DNA of 64,000 bases from positions 62,001 through 126,000 of the forward strand of contig JAKNDB010000075.1 in the NCBI GenBank assembly GCA_024305405.1, written 5' to 3'. Shown here piece by piece: positions 25,001 to 40,000 of this stretch; position 1 is the first letter of the stretch; every line of letters starts with the position of its first letter. The DNA comes from Dirofilaria immitis. Its lineage: Eukaryota > Nematoda > Chromadorea > Rhabditida > Onchocercidae. The notes under the pieces are model-generated. The model did not search any database. It was not told the origin of the DNA and was given only the letters and a program-made list of their open reading frames with translations. Position numbers and translations under genes: made by a program.

Positions 25001-28000
25001 TTAACTTCTCTCATTTTAGTTCTATTTAACTTAAGTGTATTGTTTGCATAACCTGTACGGATGTTTATTTTAAAAGAGCAATAGAATATATGATTGATTT
25101 TTTCCTTTGTCTATCATTTCTCATTTCGCGTTTTTTTCCTTAGAATGTTTTTATATTGGTATGGTGTTTCGATATATCTATCATGTCTATAAATATATTA
25201 ATTAGCATATAAAGTATACATTCATACATATAGCATATTTATTTATTTATTCATTCATTCATTCATGCATTCATTATTTGATGTCTTATATTTTATTTTG
25301 TCAATTATAAATATTCATTTCAAATTAATCAATAAAGCTAAGTTTAAATTATTAGTCATTTGCAATAAGAATGGAGTTGTTTGATAGATATAAGCAAGCA
25401 AATAGCATCATTGAATTATAACTAATAATTGAATTATAATATCTAAGTGTGTTTTTAAGTGATATTTCCTTAGATCATAAGATAGAAATAGTTTGGAAAA
25501 TTAATATTTTTTTATTATTAACGTTCCTTATTAATTTTCGTTTCTTAAAATTGCATATTTTGAGGGTTTGACAACTATTTTGATATTTCTGATTTCTTTT
25601 TTAAGAGAGCATTTTATTTGGAAGATTTGAAGAATTTCTAGAAATATCGAAATGTAAGAGATAGAGCAAAGGAGAAAAGGATGAAGGTTATCTGATAGTT
25701 TATTCAAGATAAAAGTTTTGGAAAGTGCAGATATTTGTGAAAAATTGGCCATATTTTTCTCGAAATTTTGATTTTATTTTTAGAGATTTTCAATATGAAA
25801 ATAGTTTAGTTGTATTTGAACGAGAATTTTTTTGAACCATTTATAGGCGTGTTTATTTAAGGTAGAGAATTACTGATAAGAACATATTCATGCGAGCAGA
25901 GGATCGCAGTGATAATCATTGTCTTATCTAGTTTTAGATAATTTTCCAATTCAAGCTTCATTTTCTGTTGTACGTAGTTTCATTTTTAAATTGGAAGACG
26001 ATATTTGAATCACAATTATTTGTAATATTTTAAAATCATGAACAATTAAAAAATTGTGACACTTATCAAACTAATTGAAATATGTTTGTTTTTTGTATTT
26101 CAAATTCCCTAAATGCTAATGATATTCGAACCGTGATATTTACCAATTAGTATATTATTATCTTCTATATATTTATTTGATTAGTTAGAGGCATTTCCTT
26201 TCTTTTTTCCTATTCATATTGCTGAATTTTATTTCCATTAAAATTAGCATAAATTTTAAATTGATTAAAATGTCATTCTTCGGCATATCTGAAATGTTAT
26301 CACTATTGTAAAATGATGGCAAAGATATCAGTGTGGGTTTTATGGAAGCATTTTATCGAAACAAATTTGAATTCAGTTTTTAAAAGCAGAGAAATTTCTC
26401 GAAATAAAATTAAACATTTGGACGAGAATCGCTTCAAGCTTATTTTATGCTTAAATTTATTTTTTCATCTATGAATCATCGCGAAATCTTTTTTTGCCGA
26501 ATGTGTCACAAGTATTTTTTTATACTTTAGCTTTTCTTATTCTTAGTTCTGAAGGAAGCAGCGTGCAAAGAATGATGACGACATTCGATGTTACCGGCAA
26601 CGTGATATCAACTGCAGTTGAAACTACAGCAATGTTACCGTCATTGTTTCGGATTAATCATCGATGTGATGATTCAAACAGAAGCTTACACCTTCTTGGT
26701 ATACCACTTCCAGGTTTAGCAGCTCATATGAGAAACAGATCAATGATCGATATTCGATCAGATATTATTCCTCCTAGTACAAATAATAAAAGGAATGAGC
26801 TAGCACTGAATCGAACGATATCATCTGATTCACTTAGCCGACTGTGAGCTATTAAAACTAATCCTTTAACAAAGTCATATAATATATATATATATTTTAT
26901 AATAAATTAACTTTAATTAAAATGATATATTTTAAATTTAAACTGAATTTTGCTTTTCACTTTACTCATTTGTGTAAAATTTTCGAAGTTTTCCGTTGAA
27001 GTTTTGTTTGCGAATAAAAATATAAGCATTTTTAGATTGATAAATTATTATATTCGAATTCTTGTTAATCTCTATTCTTTTAGTGCATTAATTTTGAAAT
27101 TATTTTTAATATTTATTAATTTTAACATTTATTTTTCTAGCATTTATTGTTACTAATTGCATATGATATATGATGAATTTTATAACAAAAATAATAAGAT
27201 CAGTTTTTTATAAGAATTCACCAACTACTAGTGAAATAGTTGCATATTATTTCTCTATAAAAATCGAACAATTATCAATTGATTTTAATTGTTAATATAA
27301 CCAAAATTAATATAACCAAAATTTTTTCTATAAATTTTAATAAATAAATAAATATGTGTATGAATTTGCATGGTTCCCATTATTTATATATTTTGTTAAA
27401 ATACGATTTTTAGATTGCACACATTAAAAGTAAACTATTGTAATTTTTTTGTTTGGACTAAAAGTTTTTTCACAGTTTCGTAATTTTCCTTTTTCTCTTA
27501 AAATTTTATCATTTTTGAACTGTTATTCATAAAACTGTCTCATTCATTTTCTATCTTTTGCATCTCCTCTTGAGCTATGCTTTTTTTTCTTTTACTGTTT
27601 ACATAAAATATTAACAAAATAAGCTAAAAATTCTGCTATTGCAATAATTTAGCTTTTTTTCCGAGCTATTTTGTATATTTAAAAATTTTTTATTCTACTA
27701 TAGACAAATTTATCTCAATCGCAATATTCTTTACCTCTGATCTTTCTTGAATATTAGCGCAGCTAGCACTGATTATCCCTTTGCTGAATCCAGTTTAGCA
27801 TTGCTTACCCTGTAGCGAATCCTGCTTACCTTTATCTTTTTAGATATTGTCTTATCAAATTCGATTTACCCCTATTCATTCCATTGTTGCATGAAAAATA
27901 TTATCTTTCTAATGACCAACTTATTCTTCAAATCAAAACTATTTTATCATTTTAGGTTAGCATTATCAGAGACAATAAACGGTGGAGTAGGAAATATTTC

Positions 28001-31000
28001 GTCATCTTGCATAAACGGATTTGGAACCGAGAAATCAATGTATACTCGCGATACATTACCGGCGTTGGTTGAAGTAAGAGAAGAAGGTTTGTAATGAATT
28101 TTTAAAATAAAGTAAATTATATTGAAAAATTTTCCAAATAGAACATATTCACTTTTTCCTCAAATAAATAAATTTATGGAGCAAATATTAGGCAATCAAC
28201 GGGATTTTACTAATTAACTAAAGTTGTCTATATTTTAAAAATGTTCTTCCTATTGTTGCAGTTTTCATAATGAATGATATTTGGGAATTCTTTTTTAGAT
28301 GAAGATGAATTTCTGCATCGACTAATTTGTCCTGAAAGAGAGAATGCACAATTCAAACTTACACCAGCATACCTGGTATACGTGGTTGCACGTCATCGAT
28401 TATTATTTCCACCACAAACGGTTCCTATTGCTGATAGCCGTACGCGACTACAATTATTTTTAACAAAAGCTGCTAATCGTTTTCTCATGATTTCAAAGGT
28501 TGTTGAATTAGTCTCAGTTTAATCAGCTTTATAAAAATGGATAACTGTCGACAAAAATTAAAGCATCGGAAACAAGAGAAATTCACAAAATACTTTATTA
28601 AATTTGAATTATTAGATTAAATATTTTCGTATTATTTTCATATATGTTTGGATAGTGTGTTTGACCAAGTGAGATATTTTCCTGTCGACTATGATAAAAT
28701 GGTCCAAATCTCATTTCTAATACCACTGACAATCTATTGATCATGATAGGGAGCGAGAGTTATGATGACATTCAAGAATCTTTTAAAAGTTTTTGATATT
28801 ATAATGATTGTATACGATTCGGAGCGAAACAACAGCTTTTCTTTCTAATTTTACTATTCCATAACATAGAAATACTGCAGCAACGACAGTCTCAGGAGTC
28901 CTCGGGATTCTGGCTAGCAAATTCAAGTGAACTGTTGAATTTCTTTAAACAGGATATCGAATTATCATTATTGTCACGTGGTATGCCTCAGCAGATTTTA
29001 GCCGATTGTATTGAGAAAACTTTTGAAATACTGGGAACATTATTAAAAAGTAGTCTGGGCAGCGCGTTAAATTCAATCAGAGATGCATTCCTGGACGATC
29101 GATCTGCTTCACGTATGTTTTTGTGAAGTTTTTTTTTATTTCAGATCTGGGTCTTTTGAAAATGACAATGTTAAGTGTTTATGGGGATAGTGGGAAGATA
29201 AACATGTTTAACTATATATCTTTTATAAAATTTTTTGAAGTGAAGAATGAAATTGAATGGATAAAGTCAAAGACAGAAATTCATTACTGAGCAGGAAAGT
29301 TCAAGATTTCAAGCAAGTTATGATTGTTTGATGAGCACTTAGCAAATATATTACTGGGATATTGTCTTAGGCTAGCTTATTCATCAGATTTAAGTTATTC
29401 GTTTAGTTTCAAGCCTTTCGTGAAGAATTTGATTGAATAAATAAAAATAATCCTTTATTCTGTCGTTACTATTTAATAGGTCAACATTTTTACTGATATT
29501 TTTGGAAATGATTTTTCAAAAGTTTTCAAAATTTCTAAATCAAAGTTATATTTCAGATAATATGGTTGTAAGATTGGAAGAAACTATGTGTCTGTTACGT
29601 CAACGTCGGTTAAATGCAGCATTAACAATTCAGTTATTTTCCCAGTTATTTTATTACATAAATATGGTGCTTTTCAATTGGCTCGTTTCTTCGTCTGGTA
29701 TACCTTACTGCAGTCGAGCCTTCGGTGTTCGGTATGTTTATTACAACTACTTTGCTAAGATAAAGAAATAGTATATCACAACTCATATATCGGTTGAAAA
29801 TCGATCAGTTTATGAATACTGTGCAGTCAAACTACTCTATAACTCAGATCAATATGTGCAATTAATGAAATATATGACTTAAATCAGTAATATGTAGTAC
29901 CATACTTATAGCTGTGCATTAAATTTATTCTTGTTGAGAACAAGTATAAAAGCATTATTTCTATAATTTGCCATTAGGAAACTCTAACTTTCATTGTAAA
30001 ACTAATCTTATTCCTTCAGTAACTAGATTATAAATCTAGTTTTGGCTTAAAAAATTTTGAGATTTAAAAATTTTATATATTAAAACTAACTATATTCTAT
30101 GAATCGTCATAATGGAAGCAGATTCAAAATCATGATTTGTCTGAAAATTAATTCAAATTCTTAATGCTATTTTGAATTAATGATTTTCGATTTGTTGCAT
30201 TTACCCGGATGTTATGAATTAGTACATTGCTTTTGATAAGATCTAATCTATTGATTTCAGGCTTCAAACTCGTCTCGGTTACGTGAATGAATGGGCCTAT
30301 CAGCGAGGATTAGAATTGGCTGCTGAATGCCACATGGATCGTATCAATCAAGCAATAATTCTTCTTATAACACCAAAAACTGTTGATCAGATTAGTAAAT
30401 TAGGTGCAACATGTTATAAATTGAATAGCATGCAGGTTAGTGTTAATTTTTAGATTTTTTTCTGTGTCATTTCAAAATTTCTTTCGAATAAAAATTTGCT
30501 AATCAATTCTTCTGGAAAGAAATCAATAATTCTTCCATTCTCGAGGTTCGATTATAAGCTGATATATTTATGAGTGCAGTAATTCAACTTGAAGTTCCAG
30601 TGATCGCGTCGTCCATGTTTCCATAATACCTTTTATGAAACAATTTATTAAGATTTTGATAGTTCAAAATGGCCCTACTTGAAGTGATGTATCTATTAGA
30701 CATATATGTACAAATCAACATAAATGGTATATCTGTATCGTTTAGAATTCGATAAAATTACAGATAGCTTACAAATGTTTAAGGTACGTTGGTTCCTTGA
30801 ACATATGGTACTGGATGTTGGTGAAGAGCCGATCTCGAATGAGTTAACTGAAAGTATTGTACGACTTGCGGAAATTCATGCAGATATGATGGCAACACAG
30901 GATGAAGCAACCATTCAACTTGAGGAAGAGCCACAACTGCAGCTGCCATTTCTTCTTCCTCAGGATGGCTACTCTCCAGGTTTTTTTTTTCGTGTTATTA

Positions 31001-34000
31001 TTTATTCTTAAATTGAATTATTTTATGCATTTATTTATTTAGTTTGAAGTCTTATTTAATCTTTATCACCTTTTTTATTTATTTTAGTATAAATCATATA
31101 AAAGAAGTTTTGATTTCTAATTAGTTTGTTATAGAAGAGATTGTAATGCAGATGATTAGGGATACGTTTCGATCTTTTTATCCCTTTGTTGATTATTTTC
31201 CTGCATATCCAACAATCCTGCATATCCGTCAAATGTTTATTTATTTGTTTACTGTTATTCAGATAATTACAATCGATTAATTCAATCGAAATTAATTAAT
31301 CGTTTCACTCTTTCATTACATTATATTAATATGATTTTATAGATTATTGAAAAAGTATGGTTGAGAAATAAAAACAAGTTATTTTTAGATCTCGTTCGTG
31401 GACTTTCTCCTGCTTTTGCCGAAGTAATTGGTAGTCTTCAAGCGCAAGGTACTGAATGATCTTAAATTTCAATTTGATATCAATTTCTGATAACTTCTCG
31501 AATGTTTCGAGATTTTAAAAAGATTTGAATTATTATTTTCTATCGGGAAGCATCAAACATTGCTGCAGAAAATCGTTTTGGATAAACTTTTCAGGTTTAT
31601 GTCGTTTCTTACCTCAGAAGCATTCCTCAGGTAGTTGGGCAGTTTATTTGAAAGCTGGGTCTGTTGCCGAAGAATCTGTAGAAATAACTAGCTCACTGCA
31701 AAAATTACAGGTATTTACTAATTCTCTGGAAATAATTACTAATTTTTCTAATATACATTATAAATAACAGCTAATAAGATCATAGCTGGCTTTTTCTGTT
31801 TAATATTCATATGCTGGAACATATATATTTTTTCGTCATCATTGATACTACTTCTTTTTATCGACAATTTTTATCTTATCTAGTTGGCATAATCTATTTT
31901 ATTGAATTTGTTTTTCGATAGCGATTTGATATACTTCTGCTGAGCTTCGTTTGTTTTTTCTGGCTTAGTATTTGAATTAAAGATATTCACCATTTCACTA
32001 TTCTTTTATTTGTCGTTTTGGAATGACTAATAAGATGATATTTCGGTTTCACTTTTTTGTTGAAATCATAAATTTACATATAAAAATTTTTCTTATAATG
32101 TTAATTTGTGGACAAGTGCAGAAAGTGATAAAACATTATGCGAAAGGAAGTAATTTACTGTAGGGAATTACAAGAAGGAAATTCATTGATTAAAATGATT
32201 ATGAAGAAGATTACAATTATTGTAAATTCCGTCTAGCTATTGATTTAATGTTATCAGAAATATTAAATTAAATAGAGTCGTATATGAATAATGAAGTTGG
32301 GAATGGAAGGCAAAAAAGTGAATGATAAACGAATATTAGCTAGCTTAGAATAGTTTTTATTATAATTAAATGGAAAATGATTCCTAAATTTTCTGTAAGA
32401 AGACAAGAGCGTAATGAAGAAATTTCGAGAAATATCGCTTAATGGTTTTAGTAAATATCTGTGTGTATGTTGTTATCATTGTGAATGTTATCATTTATTC
32501 TCTTGTTTTTCATGTATAATTTACTTGTCCTCAAACATTATCATTTGAAATATATCTGTTTTTAAATAATTTAAAGATGCCTCAGAAACTAGAATGAATT
32601 TTGCATATTTATTATTCATGATGATTACTTCTTTTATTTATCAAAAGTAACCTCATTTTCGTCATTCGATCAGAATATCTTCATTTTATATTTCTTCAAT
32701 ATTCTCTGAAATCATTTCATAAATTTTTTGAACTGTAAGAAAGTTTTATTAAAAGATAGTTTTAATGTCTATGGGCGTATATATTTGTTTGGTTATATAT
32801 ACATGTATATATGGGTGTGCGTATTTCGATTTTCCTAATTTATTTCCGCAGTATTCAAACTACTGAACCATTTGGAAAGGATGAGAAGTGTGACACCCGT
32901 TTGATTGATGTCTCGATGAAACACTTTGGTAGGCGATTTTTCAAAGGATCGTAAAAAGCTAAAATGTTCCTATGAATAAAAATTTTTTTTATTCATATTA
33001 ATTCATATATGTTCGCTTATTTTATTTGCTTTTTCATTTTCAATAATGCGTTCGATTTTCATTGAAAAATTTTTACTTCACGATTTTTTATTCTGAAATT
33101 ATTACAACATTAATGTCAATAGGAAAAAAAAGAAGCTTATAATCGTTATCACTGCATTATTAGTCAATCTTGTATTTCCATTAATCATTTCATCATTTGC
33201 ATATCATGTACAACAAAAAATCTTTTGAGCCTTGCTTTTCTTTTTTTTTTGAAAAAGTGGTTTTAAGGCTTGTTCTTATTGTATCATGATCTAATAAATA
33301 AAGTTGAAATTAAGAATTAGATATAATTTTTTTAACATTACTCAAATCTTTTAAACAACTATTCAAACTTTTATTGTGAGTAATAAAAATGTGCTTACAT
33401 ATAAATTATCATTTATATTGCTTTGTCGACATTGTTTTTTTAATCAGCCGTTTGTTTAATGATGTATAAGACATCTAAAGAGGAAAATTAAGCCATCAAG
33501 AGACAGAGGAGAAATATTTGATAAAAGTTGGGGCAAAAAATGCAGAATATTTTCGTTTGCATTGATAAAATTAAAAATTTGTTTTTTGTAAAAACGGGAA
33601 TATTTTTACAAAATTTTTTATAATATTATATCTCTGTCTTATAGAAATTTGCTAATTAACTAATTCAAATTAAATTTTAAAATGCAAAAATTCTTTTTAA
33701 TTTCAAAATTCTTTCTTTTCAAATTAATAGTTATTTTCATTCCTTTTTTATCTATTATTTGGTACTTTTTATTTGTGTTTTTTCATGCATATAAGTTCTA
33801 ATTTATACAACTTATTGATAAATAATCATTAGAAAAATATGTGATATATGCAATACTTAAATCGTTTTATTTTTATGCTTCTTACTTCTCTTCATTCTTT
33901 ACTGGAAAAAAATTAATTAGAACGTTTGAGAAATTCATTAAAACGAGAAATAAACATATCTCTTATCAAAGATGATCGTGATGTGATGGTCAAATATTTA

Positions 34001-37000
34001 TTATAGAACAAAAACCGACCAGATCAGAAATGGAAACAGTACAGAATAGTTTGCATGAACAAACTCAACAACGTTACAATGATGAAGTATCGATGTCAAG
34101 TATAAATTCGCTATCCGGACAAGTAAGTTTTGTTCTTACTTAAGAAAGTAATATGGCAAATTACCATATTACTTTCTTAATCATATTTAGGTTAAGCTTC
34201 AGCAGTAAGGATTCGAGTTGTTCAATAAGTCTTGTAAAATACATTCTATTTTATAGCTGATTAGATTCTTTGGAAAGGAATTGTGGGACTCTAATTCGTG
34301 ATATTGAAATTTAGATTGCTTAATTTCAAATTAGTATTATGAATTTTTCTAGTATGAGCTGTTTATATTAATTGAAATATGTGTCTTTATGAATAGAAAT
34401 TTAAAATTTTGCTTCAAGAACTAAATTATGTTGCATAAATGTTTCCAATAAAATAATAAAAATGATTGACATACAATTTTCGAAATTCTTCAACTTTTTT
34501 CCAGAAACGAAATCCAGAAATTGCAATGATTACTATTAATCGTGGTACAGGCGGAATCGGATTAAGTATCGTGGCTGCTCAGGTACATTTTATATTACAT
34601 TTTCAAAATTTCGACCAGTTAATTAATAAGATTATAAATATTTTTCTCTCCATTCTACCATTGCTATCTTTTTTTCCAGATCAACGAAAAATACCATAGA
34701 ATTTTATTACCAAATACAAATTTTAATTATTTTTACCTGCAAAAATTACTAACTTCTTTCCTCTTTCTTCTCTACTTTTCTATAAAAATAATCACATTTA
34801 AATATTATTTTTTTAATGCGGCAAATGATATAGCTATAGATGAATAAGACGATACAGAAAAAATTGAAATTCATAAGTCATCAACTTTTTGCAACTTAAG
34901 AAATTAAAAGCATTCATAAAAAACGAAAATACTCGGGAAGAGGATGAAAGACAAAGCATTCATAAAAACGAAAATACTCGGGAAGAGGATGAAAGACAAG
35001 GAAGAGGAAAGATTAAATCATATCTTAATTCTTTATTATCTATATTACAATTTTTTCCCATCCTTTCTCATCAAAAAATGTGATCCCTTATTTTTTCATT
35101 TCCTCTTGATCTATTTTTTTCCTCAAATTTTATCGGTTTAAAATGTAAATTAGAATTGTATCTTAGAAAGGTTTGTAGAGAGAGCAAAGAATGAAACTGG
35201 AAATATGTATACATATCATGTAACGATATCTAAAATTACATCAGCGAAGAAAATTTTTCTTATCATTATCAATCTACATATCAAGAATGCAATAATAGAC
35301 TTTATACGTGTACGTACTGTCATTAGTAATCTGTCAATCTTTCACTGCGCAAAATATTTCCGTGTCAAAGTAATAATCGTTGAACTGGTTATTAGTATCT
35401 TGATGATATCTCATATAACCTACTTTATACAGCAAAATTGCTTATTTTATTGTAGTACATTATTTGATACTGTCTGTAATCCTAATGATTATTATTATTA
35501 TTATTTTATATTCCTGAGAATTTCCTGTGATTACTTGAATTTTATTATCTTTATTATCATACGATATCACCTATCTTTCATAATTTTATCTGTTTACTTC
35601 CAGTGTAATCGCATCTTACGACTATTCTTTATCTGTTTCAGCTTTCTAATCTTTTATATTTTACTATTACTGTGAAAATTTATACATAATCAAAAAATCT
35701 AAAAAGAAAATGAAGTGGAAAAGAAAAGAAAAAAATTAATTTCTTTCTGTTCGTTTCATCTGCTGTTCTTCATCCTTTTCGTGCTGATTATCAGTGATTA
35801 TTTCGTTATTCTCATCACCGTGGCAAGCTAACTTAACAATTTATCCGACACATCTGTTATTTGGAAAATTATTAACTGATATTTTGCACTTTCTATTCCT
35901 GCAATCATTTGAATATTTCAATTTTTAAAATGATGTTTTGCGTGGTTCAGGGAATCGGCGAACGTTCCATTGGTATTTATGTGAAAAAAGTTGTGGATGG
36001 TAGTGCTGCACATCGGGTTTGTTTTTCATTGAAAAACTCTTTAATGTGTTTTTGTGAATTTCTTATGTTTTTGAAGGTTTTTTTTATAAAATTGATAAAT
36101 TATTTATGCATGCATCCGTTTGGGAGCATTCCTAAATAGATATGTGAAGGAATGATTCTAAAAATTCTGGACAGATTTGATGTTTTTTAGTTCCAATATG
36201 TTTTAGAAATGCTAAATTTCTAAAATAAAAAATTTTTGAATTTATTATTATTAAATAAAATTTATAATTTAAAATGAAAATTATTAATTTTAAGGATGGT
36301 CGCCTTGAATGTGGAGATCAGCTGCTTTCTGTCAATGGTCAATCACTTATTGGCATCAGCCAAGAAGAGTATATTTTGAAATATATTTTTGACTTCATTT
36401 TCTAATAAAAACTAAAAATTTCGATTTAATGAAAAAGATAAATGCAATTAAATTATAGAAATTTAGATTAGAAAGTTTATTTATTTCCACAAATGATTGA
36501 TATAATTTTTCATGGCAGAAAAAAATTATCGATCAAATTTTATGAATCTTACTGAATTCACATCGTATAATCGAGTCGATCATTTTCTGCTATTATATCA
36601 TGAAAAAATGGTTTCTTGAGACATATATTGTAGCAATTTTAGAAACATTTTGCAATCTTTTATATTTTGAGTGATGAATGAATGAATGAATGGATGAATG
36701 GATGAATGAATAGATGATAATGATGTAGTAAGAAAAGACGAGAAAGAAGAGAATTTGGTGAAAGGGTTGTTGTCACTTTATGGACATTATGCATTTTCAA
36801 AATGAGCATTTGGTATTTTCAACATCAATTATTCATTTATTTATTTTCAGAGCAGCATCGAAAATGTCCTCGAGTGGACCGATCGTATCATTTGAAGTAT
36901 ACAAACATGCCGCACGATATAATGGTTTGTACGAATGGTTAAATAATCCTCCACAAGCACAAGTACCATCATCTATTATGCAGGTTGGTCCTTTTAACAG

Positions 37001-40000
37001 CCAATTCTTCTTTTTCTAAAATTCTCCTCTTTTCCATCTTCCCTTCTTATTTCTACTTAGTTGGGATAAAATAAATATCGAAGGATGTGACTGTTGCTTG
37101 AAAAAGAAGGAAATCCTTTGTGTCGCAGTTCATCCATTTCACATTGTCTTTCTATAATCCTAATATTATAACCAAATTGTTATACTATATTGCAAATTTG
37201 ACTCGATAATCTGTATTTCTTTAATAGCCTAGTTACAGTGAAATTATAAAAATTTTGAAATCTTACTAAGGGCTACTGTCATCAGTTAAAAAGATCTTCA
37301 GACTAATGTATGTGATGTTTAATATGTCTGTGTCGAAGAAGAAGCTAAGAATACTTTATTTATGACAAAAGATTTAAATAGCCAAGAGGACATTGCTCGC
37401 TTGTTGGTTACGAGATGCAAAATAATTAGCAAAATTACTGAAATTCGCCTTCAGTATTTGAAATTTATTGTATTTGTATTGCAGGCAGGTCAACTACCGT
37501 CTTCTGATCAACAATCAACTGTACCGAATTCTTTGGAAAATGTAGCTGTTAATGGTAATAGTAAGCATTTCTCATTCTTAAATTTCAGAAATCTAAATCT
37601 CAACTAATTTGAATTAATCATTATTAAAATTTTGGATGCAAGTTTAAATGCAGTTCATAAATTTTGGGAATGCAGGACCTTTCGATTTCAAATTGATTTT
37701 AGGTATTAGTTAACTTTGTAACTTAAAAAGTCAGAATCGTTACATGCTTCTTATCTAGAAAAAATTTTTTAGAAAAATTCTCTAAATTTCTTGGTAATTG
37801 CATCATTTTAATAACCCTGTTCTGCTAAAGAATAAAAGAACAATTTTTGGTAAGTTTCACCCCGAAAAATCCAACATATAATTTATTGATGAATTAAATC
37901 AAATTATTACTTTTAATTGTCGCAAAAAAATTTGATCTCTTTTAGTTTAGATTTTTTTCATTCTATAGCTTTTATATAAATTATTTTGTATTGCAACTTG
38001 AATATTTTTTGAATAAATATATTACATTCAAATCCAAGTTTAAATTTTATAATTTAAATCATATATAAATCATATTCTATAGTTGCAGATGCTAATATTC
38101 AGCGATTTTCACATCAAAATTCAGCAACATCGACTATCTCTAATTCTAATAGCGCTCATCTCATGCAACCCAACCTATTGGTACTTTCCTGGAAGCATTT
38201 AATTAAGAATCTTATTATATTGCCTTTAGAACCATCACGCTTGTTGATTATGGGAATTTCGTTATTATCGAAATATCGTCATAAATCAAAAGACAAGCAG
38301 CTATACCAGTTTAGCCTATTATAGGCTAATTACCGTTCAGTTATCATTTCTTCAGATCATAAAAGAATTTTATGGAAATCATTTCTATGCAATAAATATT
38401 TTTCAGAAATCTATGTATAACGGGTATCCTGGAACAACTAACAATAATTATCGTACACAGCTGCAGCATGGTTCTACTGCTATAACCAATCAACAGCCTG
38501 TCAAAAGTCGCTCAGCTTCAACATCTGACATTTATCAAAATCCGGTTTGTTTCACTTTTATTGCTAATTTTTAGTGCCATACAAGAATTTGCATATTCCT
38601 TAATAATTTCGTCTTCATCTTCAGGTTGACAAAACATTAACGGTATCGCTGACATCATTGCAACCATCTTCTGGTACCATAACCATTCCAGTACACAGTG
38701 AAAAATACAAAACAAATACAGTAAGCTCGCAACATAATACCATGCCACCTCATTATCGTAATGTTCGTCCCATAGTTATTCAACCTTCACGTCCTACACC
38801 TTCGCCAATCCGCCGTCAAAAACAGCAACAATATCATTCACGATCGCATTCTCCATCTCACCTTTGTACCACTTCTGCTTTATCCTCGTCCAATCATCAC
38901 CATAATTCAGTACTGAAAAATGCTTTATCAGTAAGTTTTTTTCTTCTCTGCTTGAAATTTTCATCATATGTTACCTCTATCCATTCTTTCACTTCTCTTA
39001 TATCTTTACTATTACTATTTTATTAATCTTTCTCTGTATACTTCACTATTATTTTGATATCGTTGAATTTTCTTTGCGCAGTATGTTCCTTCAATAAGCT
39101 AGTTTAATAAAGTTTTAAAGTCTATTTAGTGAAATTTTCACTTTTTCTTGTTTTTTCCTTACTTGAAATTAAAATTTTTACAAGACCGCGTGATATTTAT
39201 GGACAGTCAAAAATTATAACTTGAATTTGAATTAAATTTTATTTATATTTTCCCTTTTTCCTCAATCTCGATTTCATTTTTCTTTCTTTTTTTTGTTTGT
39301 TTGCAGTCCGAATATGTTTTGTCAAGTGCATCATCGTCACCGATTACCGATTATGCAAATTTGCCCTTGATCGATGATCATCATTCTGCCATCGAATCAT
39401 CCTATTCTTCTACCTCTTCACGCAACATTCTTCCTCATCAACGTTCTTTTCCACACAATTCCACGCAGCAACATTTTGAAACATCACGAACATTTAACGC
39501 AAAACAGAAATTACATGAACAAAATTCGGTTGCTTCCACATCATCTCGCGATTCTATTCAATCATTGACTGTTACTGCAGTTCAAGAATCAGGAGTGGTA
39601 ATGGATGAATGTACAGGACATCGATTTACGAAGAAAGCACCACCTGTACCACCTAAACGTCATATCACTGTAAGTTATTTCTATGTGATTTCCTTTTTCT
39701 CGTCGTTCGCCTTTTCAATTTATCATATAGATATTGAAGTTGAAAAACTAATATACAGTTACTTAAGCGTTTTTTTCGATGAAATATATTTCTTAATGTT
39801 AGATCCCAAAATTTATTACACTGTAATATAGGAATTATCGATTTTTTGGACTATCGCATTTTCATATTCTCATTTCTTTTTTCTAAGAAAAATTCTTTGT
39901 AACCATAAAATATCATATTCTGCAGAGACGAGATGAGTTGAACGAACAACTGGATGAGCTTGAATCAAAAGGTTCCGCAATGACGGAAGCAGATCACCAA

